64,000 nt of DNA from Opisthocomus hoazin (GCF_030867145.1 NC_134434.1:372001-436000); one strand, 5' to 3'. Positions 37,781 through 53,083 are shown, counted from the stretch's first letter. The notes: generated by a model from the sequence alone, not told the origin. Numbers and translations are program-made.

Positions 37781-40700
37781 GTAGGTCCGTCCTTTCTGAT
37801 ACCCTGTCTCGGTCCGTGCGTTATTCTGTTTGAAATATACTGGGATTGCTGTCATCTGCATTCCTCTCTTTCACACTGTTCCAGGACTGAAGAGATTTAT
37901 TCCCTAGGGGCTATTTTTAACAATGACACCACAGTTAAGCCTATCAAGCCTGGCAGGGATGGCTCACTGGGTCGCAGCTCCGAGGTGCAGCTGGCTGGGA
38001 TCGGGTCAGCTGCACCAGGTGTGTTGAGCAGTGTTTTCTGCAGCACACAAGGCTCTGCTGGCACTCCGGCTGCTTGGGCTTTGTCTGGGAAACACTGGGA
38101 CTGGAAACTGCTTGTTGCTTCCACATGGCTGAGTCCAGCAAGGCCTGATCCCTTTCAGATATTCTGCTGCATACACCCATCTGGGTGCGTTGTGTCCGCA
38201 TGCTGCTGTGGCTTCAATCTGCCAGACAAATGCTTGTGTGATCAGCCTCAACCTGCTGTAGTCAGAAAGAGCTGGCACAGCAGGGACCTACTGTTTAACT
38301 CCTGCTTTAGATGAGAAGATGTTGTAATTTCTTGCTGTTTTCTTTTCTGTGGCCATTGCCTGCAATCCCTTTGCAGCTTGTGCTGTAGTTGCTCTCAAAA
38401 CAGAGTACTTGTAGCTGTCTCAACCAGAACCTCTTCCCAAGACTTTCTTCTTAAAATTTGCTTTTTCTCTGATCATATAGAAGTTCTTTACTATTTTTAA
38501 TAACCTTTGAACTCTTGTACTGTGAAATTCACTGCACAATGACTTCAAGGAAAAATTGTTAAAAATATGTAATTTTTAGTTATGCATGTTTTATTCCCTC
38601 ACCTCTCATCCCAGTTGAACTGGGTACTTGCAGAAGAAAGGGTGCTTTCTGTCCAGAAATGTCTATAAATTGAGGTAGACAAGGGGGAAAAAAATGTGGG
38701 CAGACCTGATTGTGGCATTGCATCAGTGGCAGCTGGTGGCCTTGGGTCTCTAGCTGGGAGCTCTGACCCTTGGGGAAGGCTTTTTGTCAAACATTAAATA
38801 ATGGAATAGTGGAATAAATAAATAGGGGACTGCAGCTAATCCACTTTAGAGGATATATCAGAGGTTTTGTGCAGCCCATCATTTCTGCACTCCGGCACAG
38901 CTGATGGCAGAGCTGGTCTGGCCTTTGAAGCAGTTATAGCACAGATGAATTTTGGACATCTGAGGAAAGTGAGTCCCACAGACATGGTCTTACCTGTCAC
39001 TGCTAGAGCCAGCCTGCACAAGCGCGAGGCAGCACTTTGCCCTGACCATCAGCCAGGCTCCTGGTACTGCCTGGCGAAGCACACGCACGACTTGCTTAGG
39101 TTTTTTCCCAATCTTCCAAAGCTCCTGAGACTCTCAGTTGCTCAGTGTTGCGTTTCTGCTCACTGTGGAGCCGGGGGAGCTGTCAGCACTCCATCAGATG
39201 CAAAAAGAGGTTTTAATTACTTTCCTCAAGAAAAAGATGCAGGTATAAACAGTGTGAGGAGGGCGAGATGCCAAAGGCTGATGAGGGATGTTCAGCTATA
39301 GAGCAGTGGCCGCAGGAGGGAGCGGTTGGGCAGGGGAGAACTTGGGACACTGACCCCAGGAGTATTGTCAGCTCTCTGGAGCAAGGCTTCGCTATAAAAA
39401 GCCCCAGTGTGTGTGCAGAGGAGGTTCCCGAGGCAGCGTGATGCTCCTGGGACGGGGTGCTGGCAGGCGGTATTAGACCTGGGCGGTCCTTGGGCACAGG
39501 AATATCGAACAGTGAATGTCTATGGTCTGCCCTGGACTTGGGCTTGGAGGAAGGAATAAGTAATGGTATCAAAGCCAAATCCCCTCATATACTTCGGTTT
39601 TTAGTGCGCTCACTGCAGACACAAGCTGCTGTGAGCCGTTCCAGCTCAAGGATGGGGCTCGGGAGCATACAACAAAAGCATAAATCCAAGACTTCCTTGC
39701 TGCAAACCAGGCCCTGGGTACAGCCTTGGGGAGGTGTTTTGAAAGTATATTTTCACTCTAAGGCAGTGTTTTGAGAAGCTGCGGAGATGTAGAAAGGTGG
39801 AGGCTTTTCTGTCTCCAAGAGAGCATGTCTGCAGCAACACAGAAGGTGGTGCAGTAATCCAGTCCCTAAATTTACCTTTTGAAAAGTTCTCCCTAAAAGC
39901 TGGCATGATGCCTATCTAAATTAAACACTTAATGTCACGTATCTCCCAGCTGCAATGTTAGACAGAAATCTGAAACCAAGCTATTAGTGTGGAGGATTTC
40001 AGAGGAGTCAATTCAGGTTTGGCAAACTTGCTGGTACTAAATAAATGCAAGGGAGAAAAATCCCATAAACTTTGTTTTGCAAGCACAGTGCTGAGTTTTC
40101 AGAATCCAGGCTGACATTTGAGGACTGATTTAGAAGACTTGAATGTAAAATCCCGTATCCCTCTCCACATGTGAACTATACTACTTTGGTGTTAATTTTT
40201 TTGTAGCAGAACATGATTGAAATTTAAGATCATAAACCCTACGGCATTTCAAAGGTGCTTGTGCTTCTTGGGCATTTTGGAGGGATTTTCAAAAGACTCT
40301 CAGTTTTCCCAGCGAGCACTGAAACCGAGTCCCAGCTCTGATCATTGTTGCTTTGGAGGGCGAGTGCATCATCAAAAGCCTTAGCCTGTCTTGAAAAATC
40401 TCAGCCTCATCTAAACTACGTTGAACAGCCAAATGCCTGGGCTGCTGCAGACGTGGGCCATGATGTGCAGCAGACACAGCGTGAGGGTGATGCAGATGTG
40501 CATGCCAGGTGCTGTGGGGTTCCCTCCTCCTGCAAAGCGTGCCTTTTGCAGCGCCAGACTCAGGATTACCACTCAGCACAAACTTCTCAGCTGAAGAGAG
40601 CTGGGAGGGCAGATGGTGGAGGACGCAGATGATGTTGGCCTTAAAGCGAGTGGCATGCATCGTGGTCTGTGGCAGCAGGATGGCCCCATGACATATTTCT

Positions 40701-41892
40701 TACTCACAGCTCAGACGTGCCGGATCAGATTCCTGCTGACACGTAAAACCCTTTTCCACAGCCCTGGCAGTGCTAAGAGCTGGGACAGCCTAATCTCTTC
40801 CTAAAACCCTCCTGTGCTGTAATGCTGACCAAAACCGTGGAGTTTTGCGTAGAAGCAGCAAGCTTGCTGACAGAGGGTCTGTGGTGCTCATCAGCATCAC
40901 CTCCTGCCCTTCCCGTCTGCCTTCCTGGTATCTTATACACTGGTACATCTTTATTTTTTTGAGCGGGGCTGGTCTCTCCAGCAGAGTTTGCTAGGGAAAC
41001 AAGCAAGCACTGTGTGAGCAACGTGTGGCAGCTGTGTGTGTCCTTACTCACTCACAAGCTTCAGAAACATAAATCTGAAGTACTTGCAGATTTTATGACT
41101 GGGCAGCCTGGCACTACTCCCAGGCAGGGGACAGCCACATCACAAACTTCACCTTATTTTAGCAAGCAGAGGGTCCACATAGGAAAAAAAAAAACACCTG
41201 GTGGTGCCCAGGCTGTGGAAATGCCCCAGTTGTGTTGCACCCTCTCGTGCGCAGGAGACTCGAAGGGGACAGAGCAGCTGGTGGGAAGCAGGCTCCCACA
41301 GCTCAGTTTGTGCGATGGCTGGCTGGGCAGCCTATGAGACAGTGGTGTGACTTGTCCCAGTAATCCGGACATGGAAGTGAGTAATCAAAGTCTTTAATTC
41401 ACTTTAAAAGCCTTTCTATAGCACTAGGGCAGGGTGAAAAAGTCTTAGCAGAAATCAGAATCAGGCTCATTAGGTTTTGAGAAAAGTTAGCTTGCAAATG
41501 ACTTTCTCCCTAATTTATTTCTGTATTCATTTACTAATTACACAGCTCAGTTTTCAGACCACAAGCCCAAACCCACTTGTAGCAATGAGGTTCTGCAAAA
41601 TGCCCTTTGAGGAGACCCTGCTACCTGCCCGTCGAGGAAAGTGATAGTCCCTGAATAAGGGGGATGTTTTCCTGTCAATATACTATTCAAATTTAGTTTC
41701 TGCTACTGTAGGCAATGTGGCATTAAAAGAAAGAGCTTAAGTTATTAAACTGAGCTGCTTTAATCATCCAGTTCGGGGAAATCCATTGCTACAGGAGACC
41801 TTAGGATTAGTGTATTTTTACCGCAAAGCCAATACATCTATTCTGATCAGTTAGCAGTTGCTCACTCGTGCATATGAAACTTCATTCTCCAG
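37781..41892. other. non-coding stretch, probable intron
   Basis: If the splice model is right, this is the intron between a non-coding exon and the SMIM36 coding exon. Frames of up to about 120 residues occur on both strands without recognisable domains. A TATAAAAA box-like string lies at 39393-39400 with no other promoter support. A possible branch point (TCTGATC) lies about 45 nt before the acceptor at 41892. Confidence 0.5.
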
Positions 41893-41908
41893 GTTTGCAC
41901 TCAATAGT

Positions 41909-42203
<295 letters not shown>

Positions 42204-43878
42204 GGGGACCCTGCCTCAGAGCTCCGGTTTCTGCTGGTCAGCTTGCCTCGCCTGCTATGTTTACTCTCCGTTTGCAAAAGGATAACGCATTCACAAGGTA
42301 AGTTGAGACGCCGATTTATTTGATACGGTGCCATTACCAAGGGGGTTGTTTTATGTTCAGCTGTGTTCTGCATGGATACAGAATGCAGTCCTGCCTGCCA
42401 TCCATAAAGAGACTAATTTCCATTTACGCTGCTGCTGCCACTGCCTTGCAGCCCACTGGCAGTTGGAAGCAGTGATGCTGTTATCCACTCAGGCACTAGA
42501 GAAGGGCCTTGGTTTAATTTCAAGTCAAGCTTGGTACCGTTACTTCTGCAGGAACACAGTGTTTTTCAAAGCATCCCACCCTGAAGGGCTGAGCTGCACT
42601 GCCCCGCAGCCTCGGCATGATCTTCCTCAGTCAGCAGCGTGCAGATGACCTTGGTAGGCTGTTTATCTCTGCAGTGAGAAAAGAAATGCTAAGGCCTTTA
42701 AAAGGATAGAGACGGTGCCTTTCTGATAGAAGCCAGCTGCTGCTCCCATCAGAATTTAATACTTTCCGTGCTGTCTGTAAGCTCCCCAGAGGGCAGAGCC
42801 AAGCCTGTCTTGGCATTTATTTTCCATAGGTAGAACATGAGGTCTGCTCTTAGGGGGTAGAGTACCCCTTTCCCCGTACAAATGCCCTGCCAGGATACAA
42901 TATGCTTCCTGGGAAAGGTGGGTACAATGCCTCCTGCCCAAGGGGAAGTGTGAACTGGGGTAGATTTACCAGTAATGCGATATGCGTGAGTCATTGCTGC
43001 CAACCGCCCCACTGAAACAGGCATTTCTGACCCTCTGCAGCAAGCACACCCTATGTCCCGGCTTTCAATGTGCCTCTCCATGTGTCTGACCCTGCCTCTG
43101 GCCCCCGAGCCTTCCTTCAGCTGTATCGTGTTCCAGCTGGTCTCTCCTTGGGCCACGTGAAGGGTGTTACTGCATCTCCAGTAAATCTAACATTATCTGC
43201 ATCAGCTCCTGTTATTCTTCCCATAATTTGGGAGCTATAAGCTAAAGGCCTCAAAAAGAGCTCAAAAATATCACAGCAAGTGTGGCACAGCTGTTGTCTT
43301 TGTTGATGATGAGATATCATAGAAAATACCATGATGCCAGCACAAAAGCTCTGTGGTTCTTTGACGAAGGTCATGCAAATAATGTAATGATACGATGACA
43401 CGTCTGCGGTATCTTTGCCACCATGCTTGTTTATGTAAGTGATACATGCGGAGATAGAGACTTGCAAGGCTAGGTTACTAAAAACTTTTAGGTAGCTGAG
43501 ATTCTCCAGATACGTAGTTTTCTCTAACAGCAAACCTTCTGTGTACGCCAGCCACAGACTCTTGGCTCCTTGAAACTCAATGGCAAAGTTGTTGATTTTG
43601 GCGTGGTCAAGGTTTCTGGCTGAAGCTTTTGGCAGTCGGGCTGTAACGCCGTAGGCAGCGCTGGGGGAGGCTGCAGGCCGGGGAGCTGTTCCTAGGAGCG
43701 CAGCATTCACTTGTATGGACATTTATCAGTTGTGATAGAGTTGGCCGACTCTGCCCTGAAATGTGGAGGTAAAAGCAGCAAATTACTTTCTTCCTGACAG
43801 CATTTCTAAAGAGCTGGTAAAATCTTCTTCCAGAAAATTAGAGACTAACGTACATGAGAACTTTGCCTTCCCAATGGG

Positions 43879-43884
43879 AATAAA
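43879..43884 (+). terminator. candidate poly(A) signal (AATAAA)
   Basis: AATAAA on the SMIM36 strand 1.68 kb after its stop codon, followed by the T-rich TTTTGTCTATAC within about 30 nt. It could end an unspliced SMIM36 3'UTR. A second AATAAA lies at 44929-44934. The hexamer alone is common by chance. Confidence 0.2.
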
Positions 43885-46800
43885 ATGGCTTTCTTAAAGT
43901 TTTGTCTATACTAAAACAATATTAATGTATTAAAGCAGTGGGATGGGTACATACAGAGAACTGCAAGTACCAAGTCACTGCAAGTGAAATCACTGCTTTG
44001 TGGAAGTCTCTGCTACTGTGCTTTACTTAATGACTGTGGCAGGATTAATGCATGCAAAGGGGCTTTTACCAGGCCAAGCTTGCAAGAAATCACCCTTGAC
44101 ACTGCAGTCCCTTGTGTGCTTGCAGTCCTCTGCCGCGTCCTTTCCATCATTGCGAAAAAATGGGCATGAATATTCTCATAGCAGTGCTGCTATTTTCCCT
44201 AAATTGTATGGTGTCCCTTGCTGGAGTCTGTATGGTATAAAAAGCATCCTGAAAGCAGGCTTTGCGGAGGTGATACCAGACGGAGCCGTGCGGGGGAGTT
44301 CTGCGGAGACCGATAATTCCCTCTGAGATATCTGCGGCATCTTCGAGCCCTGGTCCCCAGCTGGCAGCGTGGGGAAGGCGTCGGGATGTTACGCCGTCGA
44401 CATCTACGGCTGCAGGAAAACAGCACGCACGTCGGTCGTTGCACACACCCTGTATCTGGCTTCTCCATCACTGTTAGCTGATGGTGGATTTGTGCCTTGC
44501 TTAATCTGAACTGCACCTATGCAGGCGTGCGTTTTGCCTACAGAATCAGGCAGTATGTTAAGGCCTGGATACCTAGCATTGAAATACTGTTTTGAAGCAG
44601 GTGCCATTTGCAAATGGATGAGGTGTTGATAAAAATTACGTGAACATTTATTTAGAAGCAGTATGAGTTGGAAAGATAAGGATCTAGCAAACATGCTTTG
44701 TTCCCAGTGCTGCCCTTGGTTTATGGGGCATCCTTGGGCAGCTTGTGTTCCCATTCTGCTTCTCTCCATTTCTCTCTGCTCCACATTAATTTTCTCTGCT
44801 CTTCTGCCCTCTGCACTGAAATTTCTCTCTTAGATGTTTCTGCAGTTCTGCAGTTCAGGGGTTACTACACACTTGAATTTCACTCTATGAATTAACCCAG
44901 CAGGTTCAAAGAAAACGAAATATAATCCAATAAAGAATGGCTGGAGCGGACAAGTTGACAAACAAGCCACAGCAAATCTGAGGAAACCATGGACACAGAG
45001 CCTTAAGACACTTGCTTTGAGCAGGCTCTGGTCATCGTGGCAGTCTGACAGTCTGTAGCTCTGTGATTTGAAGGGAACTGAGTGGTGGTGGGAGGATTTA
45101 TTGCTGTTCTGCAGGAAGCAGGAATTCAGTCTGCACTGGTCCTCTTCCAGCTGGCTTCAGAGCCCTTTTAAAGTTATATATTACTGCTTCTGTAAAGCTT
45201 TTATTAAAGGGTTTCACAGAAACAACAGGCAAAAAACCCCCAGATTTCTAGATTTCACCAACATGATTTCAAGTCAAAAGTGTCATTAAATTCACTGAAA
45301 ATGCATCTTTCATGTGAGCCTCTCCACTGTAAATATACTGTTTAAGCCTTCAGATTTTTTTAAAATCCCTAGTAAGCCACTACATATGAGCAGAGTATTA
45401 GTCCAGACAGACTAACCCATATTCGCAAGGCAGAATTTCTTCCCATGCAGTGAAGATTTTTGAATTTGAAAAGGGATAAATCTTCTCTCATTTTTTATTA
45501 GCACATTGTTCTTCTGGAGCAAATGCTAACCCTCTGATAGTGCTAGGTATAGAAGCACAGTAATTTGTGCAGGTCAAACCCCTTGGCTGTAAGAAGAGCT
45601 TAAGAAAAGTTTTTACTGTCTAGAACCACATCACCTTGTGTTATCAGCTATTCAGCTTGCGTAATGTTGGTGCTTTGGTGGGAACGCCAAGAGCTAAGAA
45701 TTGATATTGGGTGTTTAACGGAAAATATTGTTATCCCAGCCATAAGCCAATACTACTTTGTGCTTAGGGGAGCCCTACAGCCCAGTGTGCGGTCTTTCAG
45801 ATGGATCAAAACCTGCAAGCCCAAGTCTCTCAAGCTACTTTTGTACTTTTTATAAGGCAAAGCATTGACCTGTGTCTCCTGGTCCTGCTCCAGCCCAAAT
45901 GACTTTGTGACTCTCCAAAGTGCTTGACTCCCTGTGCCGAAAGTGTCCCATCACGTAGGGTCTGGGTGTTGAAGGCAAATGCGCGTGTACTGCTGATGTC
46001 CTAAAGAGACTTCTGCAGCCTGCACCCAAAATAGCTGCATTTCACTGGTGGGTGCTGTGACAGCCAGAGCTGTAGTGAGGATCTGTGCACCAGGAAGGTG
46101 TGAAGGATGGGGGGATATGTGCTGGAGTCTGCTGGTCATTGCTGCTGCCCGGGAGGAAAGTGGGTGGACTCCTGGGGCAGCTGGAAGGACTCTGAGGTGG
46201 AGATCTGGTCCTTCATGCTATGCTTGAGTGATAGAAAGCTACATTAACTGTTTATAAATAAATTGCTCTGACATTCACAGGGGAAAGCTATCAAACTTAA
46301 CAAGAGAAAAACATACTAGAAATACAAAAAGTGGGAAAATCAGAATGGCTGCCCTCTCTAGCTTCTGTTCCAACTCCTAGACTGGTCTTCTCTCTCCCTC
46401 CTTCTCACATGTGCTGGTTTCCTTGGAGATGCTGCAGCTTAGTTTCCCTCTCTAATAGTGACACTGTTTGACATTAACATTTCAAAGAGGTGTTTCCACC
46501 CTAACGTGACAATCCAGGTGCGGTTTTTGAAGGCAGATACTTGTCACGAGGCATCTGAATCCAGCATCTGATCGCTCAACCTAGGCTGCGGATGGGTCGG
46601 TCTTTTTCCAGATCTGCAGCAGATGCTCTTTGTGAGCAATGAAACTGTGCCCTAGTTTCTCCGTCTGTTAATGGCAGTAATAATTGTTATGCAACTGGGG
46701 TGTTGGGTTGATTTAATTAATATTTATGAAGGAACATGAGATCCTTTCATGGGCGGTGCTATAGAGATATTGTTAATTATGAATTACTCTGATTATATAT

Positions 46801-49800
46801 TTGTGCCTCCTCCTGAGCGCACAGGAAGCTTGGACATCCTGTTGAAGCACCCACATTTTGTCCTGTTTTGGTATTGAAGCTTATTGGGCCCACAGTATAG
46901 CTCTTTATTAGCCTAAAAATACACTGAACTTAACTGCTATTGACTTTAATATTAGAAGAGAATATAGGCTAAGCATCCACCTCTATTCATATTAATGATA
47001 TTGCCTCATTCATCAATACTTTTACATAGTTTTATCAGGTAATATTTTTTCACATTCTTTTTTTTAGCCCAGTCACCAAATTCAGGCCAGTTCTGGGCCT
47101 AAAGCTTTCAAGAAAGGGGAGGGGAGGCAGGAGCTGGGCACGTCCTTCCACATATGTCTTCTTCAAATGATACGACAGAGCCCTGAAGTTTCAAGGGATT
47201 AACGTGAGTTGCCTCAAGTTTATTGCTGGAAACCAGGCATTCATACATCAAATCTAATAAAGGTGAGAAGTGTGAACTGCAAAAAGATCTGTGAGTAGCA
47301 GCACTTGATTTAATGTCTGCACATGCCATGTTCATTGGGTATAGCCACTGTACCACCTAACTTCCTCAACAGAAAAAAAAACCCCAAAAAACAGAGTACA
47401 TGATGGAAGCCTGTTAATAGGGCTTATTACAGATGATTTCTTTCCTGTTCTCTGCATGTTCTTCCCCTCTCAGGAGCGTATTAAGCACAGACTTGACATA
47501 AATCGTCGAAAGACTGTCTGAATTTCAGTTGGTTCCCTGCTCCAGGCGGTGCAGGGATGTGATTTGCCATCTGCACAGCTCATGGCAATGTTTCCATTGA
47601 CTCATTCCCCATCAGCCACCAACAGCTCTGCAGTTCCCAGCCCTCCAGGCAAAGCACGCAGGTTACAACGGCAGATAAGGCGTGAACCCAGCGACACTGA
47701 AGGGAAAAGAGAAGCTTTTTACTGAGATGGGAACAGTATTATATTGCTTCTCATGGCATTAGTTTTACACCAGGTTTACACTGGAACCAATAACAGGTGG
47801 ATGTTTCTTTTACTAGCAAAAACTCTGATACAGACACAATGACACCAGGAAAAAGTAATTTGACAATAAGTCTTAGTTTGCTTGCTGAGACTGTGTACTA
47901 ACTTGGCAAATCACCTCCTGAATTAATTGAAGCTCTATTTACAGTTGATGGAGAGAGACAACTTGTAGGGACATGCCACCAAGTCTTTTCTACTGCAGAC
48001 AAGGCTCTGTAAAGCTGCGTTTTTATTTATATACCTCTGCAGAACCGAAAATCGGGGCAGCACTTGTAAAGCTAAGTCTTTTGTCCCTGGGGTATTGAAT
48101 AGAAGGCAAATCTTTGGCATCAGGAGGCTCTGTGTTTGTTTTGGGAAGGAGAGCTGGCAGGGTTCCCAACGCTAACTCTGAACATCTGAGGAAAAGGCTG
48201 GCTGGAAAGAATTATGTCGTGACGCAGACAGGGGAAAGCCAGGAAATTTGAAGCCAGGACAGAGACTCCTACCTTAACTCATTCTGGCATGGAAAAAATA
48301 ATTGTGAAGTGTTAACACCGCGTCCTTGGGACACGTATTTATGAAATGTGCTGGTGTTTAAGAGTTCCTTGGGAGGATGGAGGTTTTTACCAATTCATTA
48401 TGGTAGAGGTTAGAGAACTGCTTGGACAAGTGGGATCTTTAAGCTGTAACTGGAGGAGAAGATATGGCTCATCATTGTCAAGTCCGTGGGTTTTTGCAAC
48501 TGTCTTGGCAGGGTTATTTGGCCTGGGAGGACACATGCTGCCCTCTTATTACTTCTGTGGAATTGAAGGAACAAAGGACCCTTTTTCTTTCTCTCCAACT
48601 AACTTTGTCTTGCCAGCTTTGCAATGTGGCAGATCTTGGGGGCTCCCTCCTCTCGTGAGTTTGTGTCCTCAGTATTTTGAAAGTCCAGCTGCTTCTTGGG
48701 ATGACAGATAAACTGCTGTTAAGAGGACATAAGATACTATCGCAGGCTGGTTAATGGGAAACAGTTCTGCAGATGGACTCGCCACTCTTCCCCTTTTGCA
48801 AGCAGAATATGCTTTGCCTACTTCATCTGCTTAAAGTGAATGCATGGTTTTATTTTGCTGCCTGTTTGCTCTGTTCGTGTGTGGTGGAAGAGAGGATCCC
48901 CCAGCCTGTCCTACAGATCTGAGAGGAGCAGGCAGCAGGGTTTGCGGCAAGACGGCAAAGAAAGCTTCCAGTGCCGGGGGGCTGAGCGGTGCCTGTTAAA
49001 GCTTCCCCCAAAGGTTACGGGAGCCTCTCCCACGGGGCACAGCTTCAAAGCACGCTCATGCCATAGGGCTGACGTTTCCTGCTTTGTTTAACAGCTGCCT
49101 GGGAGGAGGCAGGTTGCAACCACGGCTTTTCTGTGCCCTGCTGCGGAGTGCACAGGGTAACCTGGAGGAACAGACAGTAGAGAAGCCAGATCATTTCCAT
49201 TTTTTTAGAGCAGAAGGCAAGGCTGGATGAAAAGGATGAAGGAATACGGCTTAAGGCCAGGCTATGGCCTCATCACACAAGGGTGAAGCACCTCTCTTTG
49301 TTTCTACACTTAGCAAAGGCTTGCTCTTACCTGGGCTGGACCAGGTCCAGGTTTTTGCTCTTGCTTGCTTTCCAGGCAGGTGTACAGCAGCATTCTCACC
49401 TCTCTGCAATGCAGAGGGCACCCTTTGATCTCCAGGTACTTCCCACCCCATGCAGATGGGTGGCGCGAAAGCTGGGTCTCAGCAGCCACCTGCAGACGCT
49501 CAGAGGCCAGACCCCGCAGGACCAGCGCCCGCCATCCCCAGGACTGTGGCGATGCATGTTCGGAGCAGGGCCAGGTAGGGCACGTGCTGCCAGCGGCACG
49601 GCTCTGACTTGGAGCCGTGCGCAATGATGCTGCGAGTGTGGGGCACCTTCCTGTCACCGCATCCCGTTCTGTACAGGGCTCGCCAGCATCCTCTCGGGTC
49701 AGAAGCATTTTACCGCTCTCGTTTGATTGAAGTGCTACCCCGTCAGATTAGCTCTGCTCCAACAGGGCACCAGCTCTGTCAGCCAGATCACGTCTGTCTT

Positions 49801-52800
49801 GAACTCACAGGGTAACCCACCAGAAGGCAATGGTGGCTCAGATAAGCTGTGAGTTCAAAGGGGCACTTTGGGCTTAAAATTTGCCGCATGACTGATCGTG
49901 ACTTTAACCTAGGGTGGGGACAGCAAGTGCCCAAGGTGACTGGAGCAGGGCAAGGCTGCCACACTTCTGAGAGAGAAATAGGTTTGTAGGTACAGCCCTC
50001 GCTGCTAGCATGGCACAGCATCCTGCAAGGGGCATGTGGCAAAGTCAGAAAATGCTTTAATATTTTGCCACGGATTTAAAAAATTGAAACAGTCATAATG
50101 CATGTCTCCTAATAAAAGATAATATAGAAAGAAGAGGAACTATACCAGCTTCTTTGCTTGTTATACCCATATTAATGTATAATACATGCACACACCTACA
50201 CACTCAGAGACATGTGCCTTTGTGCACATAATTACAGGCTGTTGTATAAAGATTGCAGGTGCTTCTGTTTTAACTTATCACAGTATCTTGAATTCTATAG
50301 AGAAGTCACCCCAGCTTGATTCCCATTCTTCATCTCGCCTCAGATCACCCTCTTTCTCTTCTCCAGAAGCTCCTGGGACAGGGCAGATGATTTGAGTCAA
50401 CTGCATAAAGCAACTACTGTCCTCAGCATCATCGTTCCAAAAAGCGCGTTCTGAGATATAGGCACAGCTCACCCTGTGCAGTTTGTGTCTCCCCACAAAT
50501 CATTGGTCTTTCCAGTTTTTGGATTTGCAGGGGGCAGCTGATGCTGCTTGGGACTGGGGCATGCACCTGGATGGGCTCCGAAGCTGGTGGGCTGTGCTCT
50601 GCTCTCCCTTTCCCTGCTGTGGGCAAGAGGTTACTCGAGGTCATTCAAGGGGATTTCGGTGGAAATACCCCGGAGTGGCATGAGTGCAAGTGCAATGCGG
50701 GAGAGAAGGTCCACATTCGCACGGGTACAGCCACGATCAGTGGTTGGCTGCCATGCTTCAGAGCCTGCGTCCAGACACGATTTGGCTGCTGGGCGTGCTG
50801 CCTGAGTGTTTCTGCCATCCGTCTCTGGTTTCAGGTCCAGCAGCTCTTCAGCTGTCAGTTTTCACACTCCCTTTGTTGCTCTTTGTACAACAATATGACC
50901 ACTAATTGCTCCAGCTAATTAACTGTTTAAAAGACAGCGACTTGGTCCTCAGACCAACCCATGGATTTGAGGAAAGCTTTCCTGAGAAGCAAAGGCAGTT
51001 ACAGTTGTGAACACCCTAAAACCTTGTCATTAGAGTGTGCACCTGGGAGACGCAGCACTTCACTTTCTTTTCCTTTCCAGGGCCTCAAGCAATGTTTTTT
51101 CTTAGTCACCAGGCAGGATGCTTCATAGTGGGCAGAAAGCATTTGTCAAGTGGAGATAGGATGAATGAAATAACATTTGTTTCAATTTGAACTAAAATAA
51201 TTTGTCTAGTCAGACTCTTCATCTGACGTCTGTCCTGAAACACAAAGTGGCAAGCAACAGCTCTGCACTTAAAACTCGAGTCCCTCCCTAAAAGACCAAG
51301 TGTCCTGCTCAGCAGAGATTTTATGGGGTTGCCAGGGCTTTCTTGCACTCTTTAAGGTTTGGTGCAATAACAAAAACAGCTTCTTTGCTTCTTTTGAAGA
51401 CTTCGGTATCCAGCAAAGCAGCTCATTCTCTGAGTAGCTTTGCACCTTCAGAACTGGGGTCCTATGGATATAACCCCCCAAAACCTGCCGTGCAGAGGGG
51501 ATGTGTAACGCTGCCAATACAGCAGCGCCGGCTGCTCCTTACCCAGCCAGGGCCAGCTGCCAGTAACAAGACTTTTGTTGACCAGAGGTCTCATTTCTGG
51601 CAGACCTGTACAGTGACCTGTGCATCACAGAAGGCAGACTTATACACGAGCTGTAAATCACCAGGTCTTTTCTTTCACTACATTTTGTGCATAAGGTAAT
51701 AGCAGTTCTACTTTCTTCTGACGGTGCGGTAATTTATTATTTGACAGTGGCTTCATGAAAACCCTGCTGTTCTTCTCACCGGAACTCGAGAATTGACATT
51801 ACAAAGAGTCCTTCCTCGACCTTTCTCTCTTGGCCACTCCTGGAAATTAGAGTGTCTTCGTTTTAATGAGCTCAGAGGATTGGGGAGTTGCCAGAAAAAA
51901 AATCAGCTTCAAAAATACCTAGCCTCCTCTTGTGAATATGTCAGAACACGTCTGTAGATACAGCGCGCTCTTACCTGAACAGGCTTGTGCTCTCCTTATT
52001 CTGTGACTCCTCCAGCTGCACTATTTCTTGGCTCCAGCCTATGGTTTATGATGCAAGGCCGTGTTTACTTTGCGTGAGTTATGTTGCAACATATAGACCA
52101 ACTCTTCAGCTGGTATGAATCACCCCAGTCTTTGCTCTCCTCTCTATCGCTTCTGCAGTCAGCTCTAGATGGCAAACCATGGGTCGCATACATCTTTGCA
52201 ATACAGATAGATCTTTGCAAGGCTTCCAGGAGCTGAGTCCAAACTGACAACACAATCATACAAGCAAAATGGAAGAAAACACACTAAATGGAAATGGCAG
52301 TAAGAGCAGAACAAGGTCAGGAGCTGCTGATTTCATGGCTTTCCTCTTTCCCAAAGGTGGATGGGGGGTCCCCGGAGCTGCTCAATTAACCTCCCTGTGG
52401 GTTCACTCCTTGGCCACAGAGACTTTGATGTGTGCCTACAGGCAGGGATGAACCACGTGTGGTGGTGGAGACAGACCCCAGCACCTGGAATTGCTGCCGG
52501 TCCGCAGTCCTGTGCTACGCTGTCTGGGACGTGACTTCTGCTCTGTGGCCAGGCGGCTGCTGCCTTTGTAGGAGGATGCCTTCAGAACTGGCCAGGCGTC
52601 TTACTGCCTTTCAGGGTACTGAACGTTTTCCTTGTTTTACCTTTTTTGTTGGGTGAGATGTTTTCTTCCAGAACTTGTGTTATGGGTTCAAGCGTAGATT
52701 ACAAGGCCAAACTCATGGCTATGGAAGCACTGCTCCTCTCTTAACAACCTGAGTGCCTGATTAGAAATCCAGTCTGCTTTCACAGTCAGGGGAGAGGGAT

Positions 52801-53083
52801 GAGCATCTCCAGAAGAAATTCAGATCTTGGTCGGGTTTTGTCTCTTCCGAGAGAAAGCTGAAGATGGTGAGGCACTTCATTTGGATGCTTAAGTTTCAGT
52901 GGGAAGAAGGCAGGTTTGGTCTCTACTGTATGTTTTGGGTTGCTGGTCCTGGAGGTGGTGTGAGCACAGCTGTACAGAAGGTGCACTGCAGCTCCGCGTC
53001 TTAGAAAATGTTTGCTATGTGAACTCTACATTAGAATTCTTAGAAGTTTGGATGTTGTGTAAATAATAGTCTTTTGCAGTAAT

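Noticed and set aside
37676..38314. 212-codon + strand open frame
   Set aside because: It starts inside the candidate small exon but runs through a strong donor. The downstream part has no protein-like features, and the length is compatible with chance.
39393..39400. TATAAAAA strings here, at 44235 and at 54663 considered as promoters
   Set aside because: TATA-like strings are common in AT-rich vertebrate DNA, and none has an initiator, CpG context or downstream gene.
43117..43722. 201-codon open frame on the minus strand downstream of SMIM36
   Set aside because: No recognisable domain, repeat or motif. Given the number of frames in 64 kb, about one stop-free run of this length is expected by chance.
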